Below, piece by piece: positions 1 to 6,059 of a stretch of 12,059 bases of DNA. Made by a program: the position numbers and the translations under genes. The stretch covers positions 1 through 12,059 of the forward strand of contig JAAYIO010000015.1 of the NCBI GenBank assembly GCA_012523385.1, in the 5' to 3' direction. Under the pieces are notes generated by a model. The model did not search any database. It saw nothing but the letters and a program-made list of their open reading frames with translations, and was not told where the DNA came from. The DNA comes from Methanomicrobiales archaeon (GTDB lineage: Archaea > Halobacteriota > Methanomicrobia > Methanomicrobiales > Methanomicrobiaceae). Each line of letters begins with the position of its first letter. Position 1 is the stretch's first letter.

Positions 1-103
1 ACTGTGACCGTGAAACCGCATGGACTTCCACATCTGATAGTGTTGAAAGGCGGCCAGCCAGGGAAAGCCCAACCGCATCTGCTCCAAGTAGTGCTATCTT
101 CAT
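1..103 (-). CDS. 2-dehydropantoate 2-reductase-like protein (N-terminal 34 codons, cut by window start)
   Basis: Only the first 34 codons lie in the window; the gene runs off the left edge. The reading begins MKIALLGADAVGLSLAGRL, which has the beta-strand, glycine loop and helix of an N-terminal Rossmann fold, in the form typical of the ketopantoate reductase (PanE/ApbA) family. That family reduces 2-dehydropantoate to pantoate with NADPH on the way to coenzyme A. The start is chosen because MKIA at the very N-terminus is typical of the family; a weak GTGAG lies 4 nt before the ATG and an AT-rich box about 39 nt upstream. One oddity is that the central glycine of the GxGxxG loop is Asp9 (GADAVG). 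The family assignment rests on this short stretch, so another Rossmann dehydrogenase cannot be excluded. Confidence 0.6.
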   Translation of the reverse strand, partial: MKIALLGADAVGLSLAGRLSTLSDVEVHAVSRSQ

Positions 104-136
104 GATCTCACAGTATGGGATACATATGCCCTCAGG

Positions 137-146
137 TAATTTAAAT
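137..146 (-). promoter_or_regulatory. Candidate TATA box for the ketopantoate reductase-like gene
   Basis: The minus strand reads ATTTAAATTA here, which resembles an archaeal TATA box. Its centre is about 39 nt upstream of the ATG at 103, so a start site some 25 nt downstream would give a leader of roughly 13 nt. The box is nearly palindromic, so its direction is inferred from the gene. No start site has been measured. Confidence 0.4.
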
Positions 147-314
147 GGACATTCTTTCAGCCCCGAAGAGATCAGATTACACCATAATGCCCACTGACAC
201 CTCTCACGGATAAAAGAGAACTGCGGGATTCTTCAGAACTTTTCCCAAAGACAAACAGCAAGGCATACGGAGCACACATCACGGCGACAGGTGAACAGGT
301 GCACTACCCTCCTG

Positions 315-350
315 AGCATGAGAGAAAAGTCAGTTTTCAGGATGCATGCT
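315..350 (-). repeat. Nested inverted repeat downstream of the alkyltransferase gene
   Basis: AGCATG (315-320) pairs with CATGCT (345-350), and inside it GAAAA (324-328) pairs with TTTTC (334-338) around a 5-nt loop. The arms are separated by unpaired bases of unequal length (3 and 6). It lies 36 nt past the stop of the minus-strand alkyltransferase gene, so it could be a 3' end structure. There is no long U tract, so a terminator role is only a guess. Confidence 0.3.
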
Positions 351-386
351 TACGTGAGGGTTGCAGAATTCACATTCAAAACAAGA

Positions 387-818
387 TCAATCCTTCTGTT
401 CCATCGTAATGAGGGCATGTTTGATGGAAACGTCAGGAGTGTACCCACCAAGCCCGTTCTTTGCCACAACACGGTGACAGGGAACAACAAGAGGAGTGGG
501 ATTTCGGCTCATTGCCATGCCAATGGCCCGCGGAGAGGTATTACACTCCATTGCAATATCTCCGTATGTTGCCGTCTTTCCATACGGAATCCGGCAGACG
601 GCACGATAGACCACAGCATAAGGGGCGGTATCCTCTGTTGCAACAGATTTCAGAGCGAGCGTCTCACGCAGAGTCCCGGCACAGTATGCCCGGAGGGCGG
701 GGGGGACGGGACCCTCCTCACCGCTCTTTGAAAAGGATACCCGGTGGACAGACGTATCCGACCAATCCACATGCACCCACCAGAGATTAAACCGGCAGGC
801 ACCTGAGATCAGCGCCAT
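387..818 (-). CDS. ogt: Methylated-DNA--[protein]-cysteine S-methyltransferase (O6-alkylguanine-DNA alkyltransferase)
   Basis: This 143-residue protein repairs O6-alkylguanine by moving the alkyl group to its own cysteine, a one-turnover reaction. The active-site motif VVPCHRVV is at about 111-118 with acceptor Cys114. The DNA-binding helix-turn-helix is the stretch around TSPRAIGMAMSRNP (94-107), containing the arginine finger expected at Arg97. Residues 78-90 (PYGKTATYGDIAM) are also typical of the domain, and GGYTPDVSIKHALITME follows the active site. The protein is slightly short for the family, with a reduced N-terminal domain. The start codon lies inside the end of the helicase gene (10-nt overlap), preceded by GAGG about 10 nt upstream, which implies translational coupling. 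The two minus-strand genes form a DNA-repair unit. The call is secure; whether it corresponds to ogt or ada-C in older nomenclature is not meaningful in archaea. Confidence 0.93.
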   Translation of the reverse strand: MALISGACRFNLWWVHVDWSDTSVHRVSFSKSGEEGPVPPALRAYCAGTLRETLALKSVATEDTAPYAVVYRAVCRIPYGKTATYGDIAMECNTSPRAIGMAMSRNPTPLVVPCHRVVAKNGLGGYTPDVSIKHALITMEQKD

Positions 819-2821
819 GATTTGGTTTCCTCAATAAACGAGGAGACCGTGCATGGGATCATCTCATCCTGGACCCAAGGGGGGAGACCTTTATTGACTT
901 CACCCTCAAGAAACCGGCTTTCCCCAATAACAAGAACGCCCCGGTCTTCTGGGGTGCGTAACACACGCCCAAGCGCCTGCAGGACACGATTTATCGCAGG
1001 CATGGTGTATGATATGAACTCCCCTTCCCGCCCAAATTTGTTTTTGAAATACTGGCTTGTCATGCGCCGCACTTCGGTAAACGGTGCAAGCGGTAAGCCG
1101 AATACCAATGCACCGGAGAGCATTTCACCGCGGTAATCAAGCCCTTCACTCCATTTTCCACCGCAGACACCAAAGATCATACCATACTCCCCACGGGACG
1201 GGAGGGACATAAACTCTCGGAGATCGTTTGCCGAATCCGTTGGTGACGATGATTCAACAAAGACCTTCTTTCGGTTCAGGCGTGGCGGAAGCCCTACCGT
1301 GAATCGCTCCAATAATTCATATGACGGAAAATAAACCGCCAGACTTCCGTGAAGAGCCGCAAAACTGCGTATATACCCTTCAATACGTTCCGTGTTTCCG
1401 GCATTCTTCCGCATCTGGAAGGTGGAAGTAACGTCCTGTGCACAGAAAACTGCACGATTCTGGGGAGGAAACGCATTTGGAAGGGTGAGCGTCTTAACGG
1501 GAAGGTCTTCAAAGTAGAGGCGCCGATATCGGTCCACGGGAGAAAGCGTGCCACTGATAAAGATGGCGCAGGCATGATAGGACGCGATGTCCTTCATGGT
1601 AGCTGAAGGGTCGATATTCTTTACCTCAAGAGAGATCTCCCCACTCTTCTTGCGGTAAAGGGTGAGAAAGGCAGGGTCATCAAGAGACCGCATAATCCGG
1701 TAGAAAAAGGCAGTTAGTCGCTCCACAGCACTCTCTTTAAAATCACCAGACTGTTTCTGCGCCTCACGATAGGACTCATCCGCTTTGAGCAGGTCGTCAA
1801 CGATCTCATCAATGCGCTGATAGAAGCTCCCCATAAGCACAAAGCGGACAAAGGTCGCAGGGTCAAACCAGTCTTCTTCTTTAAATGACCGCTGCAGGGA
1901 ATCCATAAACTGCCCGACACGGGGGAGCATGTGCAGGAGGGCATCGGCTCCTGAGACACTCCCCCGCATTCTTCCCAGTTCAGCCATTCCCTGATCAAGC
2001 GAGGCGCGGAGGAGCGTAACTGACTGAATGCTCTCAACAGTGTCTCCGCAATTATGCGCTTCATCAACCAAAAGCAGGGAATTTTCTGCTTCAATACCCA
2101 GCGATTGATACAACTGGTCACGGATATCGGTGTTAAAGAGATGGTGGAAATTGAGAATTATCACATCTGCATCGCGTGCAGCCTGAAGTAGCACTTCATA
2201 CGGACAGAGACCCTGAGAAAATTCATGAAGCTTGTCCGGCGAAACCTGTGTCCGCGCCACCTGATCAGCACGGGTTTTTAGGGTGTTTGAAGGCAGCATC
2301 CGCAGACCGTCTGCCCCCTCAACAAAGACCCTGCTTCGGATGAAATAGGGACACAGAAGAGGGTGTTCTGTATCCTGTTTCCGGACCTGGTCGGCAATAA
2401 ATTTGTCGTTTGCGGGTACAAGTGCCCCTTTGCGCGCACGCTCACGCATCAGGGAAGTGGAGAATGCCTTGAGCCCCTCACAGACACGATACGTATCCCC
2501 CGCCCCTCCCATCAGGCACATATGGCGTTTACCGACAAGATACGAGTAGCGTAGACCGGGATGTTTTTTGCGTACAAGTTCGAGTTCACGCACAAAGGTA
2601 TTGAGCTGACTCACCGTCCGTACTGCGACAATGACTTTTCGTCCGTTCGCTTCTTCAAGAAGAGCTGAGACAACGCTTGATTTGCCGCATCCTGTCGGGG
2701 CATCAATCATCCCAATGCCACCATCCCGTGCACATGCGGCCGCCATTTCAAGCATGTCCTTCTGGTAAGGACGGTATGAACCGTACGGGAAATAGTCACC
2801 TCTGACGCCCATTAACCCCAT
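809..2821 (-). CDS. ATP-dependent DNA helicase, XPD/Rad3 (DinG-like) family with Fe-S cluster
   Basis: This 670-residue superfamily 2 helicase belongs to the XPD/Rad3 group, which unwinds DNA 5'->3' and acts in repair. Motifs in order: Walker A DAPTGCGKS (40-48, Lys47); four cysteines placed as in the XPD Fe-S domain (Cys102, Cys114, Cys157 in LLCPYF, Cys206 in GLCPYE); DEAH box LLVDEAHNC (250-258); motif III FISGTLSP (422-429 region); motif V GKWSEGLDYRG (555-565); motif VI QALGRVLR (615-622). Its tail overlaps the alkyltransferase start. No clear Shine-Dalgarno lies before the chosen ATG; Met4 is an alternative start three codons in. It is divergent from the PspC gene, with a 96-bp shared upstream region. 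Everything expected for an active enzyme is present. Archaeal XPD versus DinG naming is uncertain, so no symbol is given. Confidence 0.93.
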   Translation of the reverse strand: MGLMGVRGDYFPYGSYRPYQKDMLEMAAACARDGGIGMIDAPTGCGKSSVVSALLEEANGRKVIVAVRTVSQLNTFVRELELVRKKHPGLRYSYLVGKRHMCLMGGAGDTYRVCEGLKAFSTSLMRERARKGALVPANDKFIADQVRKQDTEHPLLCPYFIRSRVFVEGADGLRMLPSNTLKTRADQVARTQVSPDKLHEFSQGLCPYEVLLQAARDADVIILNFHHLFNTDIRDQLYQSLGIEAENSLLLVDEAHNCGDTVESIQSVTLLRASLDQGMAELGRMRGSVSGADALLHMLPRVGQFMDSLQRSFKEEDWFDPATFVRFVLMGSFYQRIDEIVDDLLKADESYREAQKQSGDFKESAVERLTAFFYRIMRSLDDPAFLTLYRKKSGEISLEVKNIDPSATMKDIASYHACAIFISGTLSPVDRYRRLYFEDLPVKTLTLPNAFPPQNRAVFCAQDVTSTFQMRKNAGNTERIEGYIRSFAALHGSLAVYFPSYELLERFTVGLPPRLNRKKVFVESSSPTDSANDLREFMSLPSRGEYGMIFGVCGGKWSEGLDYRGEMLSGALVFGLPLAPFTEVRRMTSQYFKNKFGREGEFISYTMPAINRVLQALGRVLRTPEDRGVLVIGESRFLEGEVNKGLPPWVQDEMIPCTVSSFIEETKSWR

Positions 2822-2917
2822 ATTTGTCTTTGGAGTATCATCTACTCTTGGGTATGGACTCGCTGTGGGGATGACACAGAAAGAAATGTTATCGGTGAGG
2901 CAACAGATAAAGTACGT

Positions 2918-3160
2918 ATGGAATCATCTCATCGTTTCGTTCGGTCTGTTGATAACCGGATGTTGGGGGGCGTGTGTGGCGGCATAGGTTCCTATCTTAG
3001 CGTCAGTCCCACACTGGTAAGGATTGTCTGGGCGGTGTTAACGGTATTGTCACTCATGTTTTTTTGGGTCATGATCCTTGTCTACATCGCCCTCTGGGTC
3101 CTGATACCAGAAGAGAGCGACCCGATGATCATTGATGCAGAATTTTCTATCAGAGAATAA
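2918..3160 (+). CDS. PspC-domain small membrane protein
   Basis: This 80-residue protein is essentially one PspC domain. RSVDNRMLGGVCGGIGSYL (9-27) is the hallmark beginning, followed by SPTLVRIVWAVL and a long hydrophobic stretch (about 32-62) able to form one membrane helix or a tight hairpin, ending in the typical LIPEE. PspC domains sit in the membrane; in bacteria PspC senses envelope stress and works with PspA/PspB. No pspA or pspB is nearby, so the function here is unknown. A GGTGAGG lies 17 nt before the ATG, unusually far for a ribosome binding site, and no in-frame start lies between. It stands alone: divergent from the helicase, with purB 136 bp downstream. Confidence 0.85.
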   Translation: MESSHRFVRSVDNRMLGGVCGGIGSYLSVSPTLVRIVWAVLTVLSLMFFWVMILVYIALWVLIPEESDPMIIDAEFSIRE

Positions 3161-3165
3161 GAACA

Positions 3166-3193
3166 GATCACCTGCTTCGATGGGCAGGTGATC
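3166..3193 (+). repeat. Perfect 10-bp inverted repeat just after the PspC gene
   Basis: GATCACCTGC (3166-3175) and GCAGGTGATC (3184-3193) are perfect reverse complements around an 8-nt loop, 5 nt after the PspC stop codon. A transcript would fold into a strong hairpin. No run of T follows, so this is not a standard oligo-U terminator; it may be an RNA 3' end or processing structure, or a protein-binding site upstream of purB. Confidence 0.6.
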
Positions 3194-3227
3194 AGATGTA
3201 GGTACTCACGTGGAGAGAAAGAGCACC

Positions 3228-3243
3228 TGAAAGCTATCTTTCA
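3228..3243. promoter_or_regulatory. Short palindrome upstream of purB (possible operator)
   Basis: TGAAAG-CTAT-CTTTCA is a perfect 6-bp inverted repeat with a 4-nt spacer, 53 bp before the purB start. Its position fits an operator next to the purB promoter, which would be near the T-rich stretch at about 3249-3270. No regulator is identified, and a repeat this short can occur by chance. Confidence 0.25.
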
Positions 3244-3296
3244 TCCCCATTTTCTACAAAGCATTTTTGTGCATCCAGCCGCACGTATAGACTACT

Positions 3297-4637
3297 ATGG
3301 CAATCCACCCCATCGACTTCCGGTACGGCACTCCGGAGATGCGTGCTGTCTGGGATGAGGAGAACCGGTTTCGCTGTGTTATCGCAGCTGAAGTCGGCCT
3401 TGCTGTCGCAGAGGCAAAGGCAGGAGTTATTCCACAGGCCGCTGCTGATGAGATAGAGGCACACGCACCAGACGCTTCCCTTGCACGCGCAAAGGAGATC
3501 GAAGAAGAAATTAACCACGATATGATGGCCATCGTAAAGGCCCTCTCTGAGGTCTGCGGAGGGTCTGCACGATGGGTTCACTACGGAGCTACATCAAATG
3601 ACATTCTCGACACTGCAACCGGTTTGCTGGTAAAAGAGAGCCTTGCCATCATCGAACGGAAACTGAGAACCCTGCTTGGCGTGCTCTTAAAGCGCAGCAC
3701 GGAGACCAAAAATCTGGTCTGCGCCGGACGCACCCACGGTCAGATTGGTGTACCCACGACCTATGGCCTGCGGTTTGCCATCTGGGCGTCTGAGGTATCC
3801 CGCCATATTGAACGTCTGGAACAGCTTCGTCCACGGGCAGCAGTCGGCCAGATGACCGGTGCTGTGGGAACACAGGCATCACTCGGAGAGGCGGGCACCG
3901 CAGTCATGGCCCATATGATGGGATATCTCGGGCTGACCCCGGTGGATGTCTCGAATCAGGTCATCCAGCGCGACCGGCTTGCAGAGTATATCATGTTCCT
4001 TGCAAATGTTGCCACCACACTTGACAAAATTGCCCTTGAAGTGCGAATGATGCAGCGCTCTGAGATAGGTGAACTGGAAGAGTCCTTTGGCAAAAACCAA
4101 GTTGGGTCTTCCACCATGCCGCACAAAAGAAACCCAATAAAGTCAGAACAGGTGTCAGGCCTCGCTCGTATCGTTCGGGCCATGGTAGAGCCTGCACTCG
4201 CTAATAATGTCCTCTGGGATGAACGAGATCTCACCAACTCTTCGTGTGAACGAATAACCTTTCCCGAGACTAGCATCCTTTGTGATCATATCCTGACGGT
4301 GATGACAACGGTGCTCAAGGGACTCCGAATCCGCGAAGACAATATCCGAAAGAATCTTGATCTGCTCCACGGGGTGAATATGGCGGAATCCGTGATGATT
4401 GAACTGACAAAGCTCGGCATGGACCGACAGGATGCCCATGAACGGGTGCGGGTTGCATGTATGATAGCTCTCGAGGAGAAGCGCCAGGTTGCAGAGGTAT
4501 TTTCAGAGGATGAAACCGTTGCCGCCCATCTTACCTATGATGAGATAGTGACACTCCTGAATCCGGATAACTACATCGGAACCGCTGTCGCACAGGTTGA
4601 AGCCCTCGCCAAAAAACTGGGCCCGCTTGTTGCATAA
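3297..4637 (+). CDS. purB: Adenylosuccinate lyase
   Basis: This 446-residue enzyme of the fumarase/aspartase superfamily catalyses two fumarate-releasing steps of purine synthesis: SAICAR to AICAR, and adenylosuccinate to AMP. The superfamily signature SSTMPHKRNP is at 271-280, on the loop with the catalytic serine. Other conserved blocks are MAIHPIDFRYGTPEM at the N-terminus, EINHDMMA (His74), WVHYGATSND (93-102) and AGRTHGQIGVPTTYG (143-157, His147). Length matches the family (about 450). No Shine-Dalgarno is visible before the ATG; the bases just upstream are GTATAGACTACT, so translation may be leaderless or nearly so. It appears monocistronic, preceded by two inverted repeats and followed by an oligo-T run. 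Nothing in it looks damaged. Confidence 0.97.
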   Translation: MAIHPIDFRYGTPEMRAVWDEENRFRCVIAAEVGLAVAEAKAGVIPQAAADEIEAHAPDASLARAKEIEEEINHDMMAIVKALSEVCGGSARWVHYGATSNDILDTATGLLVKESLAIIERKLRTLLGVLLKRSTETKNLVCAGRTHGQIGVPTTYGLRFAIWASEVSRHIERLEQLRPRAAVGQMTGAVGTQASLGEAGTAVMAHMMGYLGLTPVDVSNQVIQRDRLAEYIMFLANVATTLDKIALEVRMMQRSEIGELEESFGKNQVGSSTMPHKRNPIKSEQVSGLARIVRAMVEPALANNVLWDERDLTNSSCERITFPETSILCDHILTVMTTVLKGLRIREDNIRKNLDLLHGVNMAESVMIELTKLGMDRQDAHERVRVACMIALEEKRQVAEVFSEDETVAAHLTYDEIVTLLNPDNYIGTAVAQVEALAKKLGPLVA

Positions 4638-4653
4638 AAATTTCCAAAAACCA

Positions 4654-4659
4654 TTTTTT
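4654..4659 (+). terminator. Oligo-T transcription terminator after purB
   Basis: A run of six T in a pyrimidine-rich context (CCATTTTTTCTC) begins 16 nt after the purB stop. Archaeal RNA polymerase commonly terminates at such U tracts without needing a hairpin. A second, shorter T run at 4727-4731 could act as a backup. Confidence 0.5.
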
Positions 4660-4760
4660 CTCATATTCCGATGAACAAGTGGGCACCTCACCTCATCAGA
4701 ATTCTCTGCTGACCAAATTCACATCCTTTTTCTACTCAGTGTAGATATTGTACGAGAGAA

Positions 4761-4776
4761 CCTGAAACATCAGGAG
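4761..4776 (+). promoter_or_regulatory. Ribosome binding site overlapping a small inverted repeat, asparagine synthetase-like gene
   Basis: AGGAG at 4772-4776 is 10 nt before the ATG at 4787 and is the likely Shine-Dalgarno. It overlaps CCTGA-AACA-TCAGG (4761-4774), a 5-bp perfect inverted repeat whose 3' arm contains the AGG. If the transcript starts far enough upstream, the hairpin would partly hide the site. A second inverted repeat, TCTAC-TCAGT-GTAGA, lies at 4731-4745. No experimentally known RNA element is recognised. Confidence 0.35.
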
Positions 4777-4786
4777 CGGAACAGAG

Positions 4787-5773
4787 ATGGCTACACAGAT
4801 TACCCTGAAAGGCTGGATAGAAATAGACGGTCGGGTATGTACCCCAAAAGAGATTATCCACAACCTCTCTGAAGGGACAGCTTGGCTCACCTCATGCGGA
4901 GGGGAGTTCGCCATTTCCTGGGACGAAGGCTCTGCCCGTGATCAGATGGGTATTGTTCCCGGACCATGCGATGCGGGAGTGGTGATGGAAAAGGGAAAGG
5001 TGACTGGCCACGTGAAACCAAACCCCCCTCTTATGCCACTTGCAGAGGCTATTGAGACTGCAGTGCAACTCAGAAATGCAGAAGGTGTTGTGGCATTCTC
5101 CGGTGGTGTCGATTCGGCTCTTATTGCCGCCATTGCAGGACTTTCCTGTGTGGTCGTGGGGATTGCCGGTTCACATGACATCGCCCATGCAATCCGTGTG
5201 GCACGAGAAATCAGCCTTGACCTCACCTGCGTTACGGTCTCACCAGATGACGTCGAAGACGCTTTGAAGACTGTGGTGGAGGTCATCCCCGGAGTGACAC
5301 CCGTCGATGCATCGATTGCCACAACGTTGTATTTCGTTGCACAATGGGCAGAAGAAAATGGGTATTCCCGCATTCTTACCGGTCATGGGGCAGACGAACT
5401 CTTTGGAGGATATGCCCGGTATCTCGATACCGATGACATTGAACGTCTCTTTCGGGATGACTTTGAAAGCCTTGCACGCCAAAATGCACGCGACCAGGCA
5501 GTAGCAGGTCTTTTCCATTGTTTAATCTCCTACCCGTTTCTTGATGTACGGGTGGTGCGCGCTGCTGAGGCAATTCCTGCACATATCAAAGTGTCAGGAG
5601 GAAACCGAAAAATCCCCCTCAGAAATGTCGCATGCACCTATATGCCACAGGAAATCGCATGGTATGAGAAGAAGGCAATGCAGTATGGAAGCGGTATCTG
5701 GAAGACCATCCAGCAGGCCGCACGTAAAAACGGTTATAAAAACTCAGTACAAGGGTACATGAATCAACTTTAG
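4787..5773 (+). CDS. Truncated asparagine synthetase-like protein (synthetase domain, glutaminase domain incomplete)
   Basis: This 328-residue protein has the ATP-pyrophosphatase synthetase domain of AsnB: SGGVDS PP-loop (105-110), TGHGADELFGGYARY (198-212), SYPFLD (248-253), KIPLR (275-279) and KKAMQYGSGIW (295-305). AsnB enzymes adenylate aspartate and amidate it with ammonia. Full-length AsnB is around 550 residues and starts with Met-Cys2, the glutaminase nucleophile. Here residues 1-85 hold only what resembles the end of that domain (GGEFAISWD...ARDQMGI, 38-56), and there is no Cys2. The truncation is real: an in-frame TGA lies at 4763-4765 and the whole upstream gap is 149 bp. It probably leads an operon, 14 nt before gatC. 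The protein could make asparagine from free ammonia or amidate another substrate; the sequence does not decide. Confidence 0.85.
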   Translation: MATQITLKGWIEIDGRVCTPKEIIHNLSEGTAWLTSCGGEFAISWDEGSARDQMGIVPGPCDAGVVMEKGKVTGHVKPNPPLMPLAEAIETAVQLRNAEGVVAFSGGVDSALIAAIAGLSCVVVGIAGSHDIAHAIRVAREISLDLTCVTVSPDDVEDALKTVVEVIPGVTPVDASIATTLYFVAQWAEENGYSRILTGHGADELFGGYARYLDTDDIERLFRDDFESLARQNARDQAVAGLFHCLISYPFLDVRVVRAAEAIPAHIKVSGGNRKIPLRNVACTYMPQEIAWYEKKAMQYGSGIWKTIQQAARKNGYKNSVQGYMNQL

Positions 5774-5787
5774 AGGGTGCAAAACGT

Positions 5788-6057
5788 ATGCTGTTGGAAA
5801 ACGATGTAGAAGGAATTGCAAAACTTGCAGATATCCAGATACAAAAAGAGGAACTGACGGAAATTACCGTTCAGTTCAATCAAATACTTGAATATATTGA
5901 TATTTTGGATAGCGTCAGCGAAGGTGAAGTAAGCAACTCAGAACTCATTAATGTGCTACGTGAGGATGTGGTTATCCCTTCTCTTACACAGGAAGAAGCG
6001 TGCGCCAACGCCAATGAGACGGAAGACGGGCATATCCGAGCGCCGAGGGTGATGTAA
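5788..6057 (+). CDS. gatC: Aspartyl/glutamyl-tRNA amidotransferase subunit C
   Basis: This 89-residue protein is the small subunit of GatCAB, which wraps around GatA and joins it to GatB. Features of the family are the N-terminal helix with VEGIAKLADIQI (7-18), FNQILEYIDILDSV (30-43), NVLREDVVIPSLTQEEA (55-71) and the ending EDGHIRAPRVM. Length is typical (about 90-100). The start is supported by GAGGGTG at 5773-5779, 8 nt upstream and directly after the stop of the previous gene. GatA follows after a 2-nt gap. In archaea GatCAB converts Asp-tRNA(Asn) to Asn-tRNA(Asn); glutamine-tRNA is usually made by GatDE. Confidence 0.95.
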   Translation: MLLENDVEGIAKLADIQIQKEELTEITVQFNQILEYIDILDSVSEGEVSNSELINVLREDVVIPSLTQEEACANANETEDGHIRAPRVM

Positions 6058-6059
6058 CA

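Larger units (their letters stand above)
104..386. other. Intergenic region without a convincing gene
   Basis: These 283 bases separate two minus-strand genes. I see no convincing coding frame; the longest minus-strand ATG reading I traced is about 28 codons, cysteine-rich and without a family resemblance. The region holds the TATA-like box at 137-146 and the nested inverted repeat at 315-350. No tRNA cloverleaf was recognised by eye. Confidence 0.5.

Noticed and set aside
104..386. Possible tRNA or small RNA gene in the left intergenic region
   Set aside because: No cloverleaf or recognised RNA family could be made out by eye; only short inverted repeats are present.
699..705. Run of seven G in the alkyltransferase gene as a possible frameshift error
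   Set aside because: Family-like sequence is read in the same frame on both sides of the run, so no indel is needed.
291..731. Open frame of 146 codons on the plus strand opposite the alkyltransferase gene
   Set aside because: It lies antisense to a clearly recognised gene carrying the PCHRV motif, shows no domain and has no good ribosome site; it is a shadow.
4638..4786. Missing N-terminal glutaminase half of the asparagine synthetase hidden upstream by a frameshift
   Set aside because: Only 149 bp separate it from purB, too little for about 150 residues, and the frame has a stop at 4763-4765.
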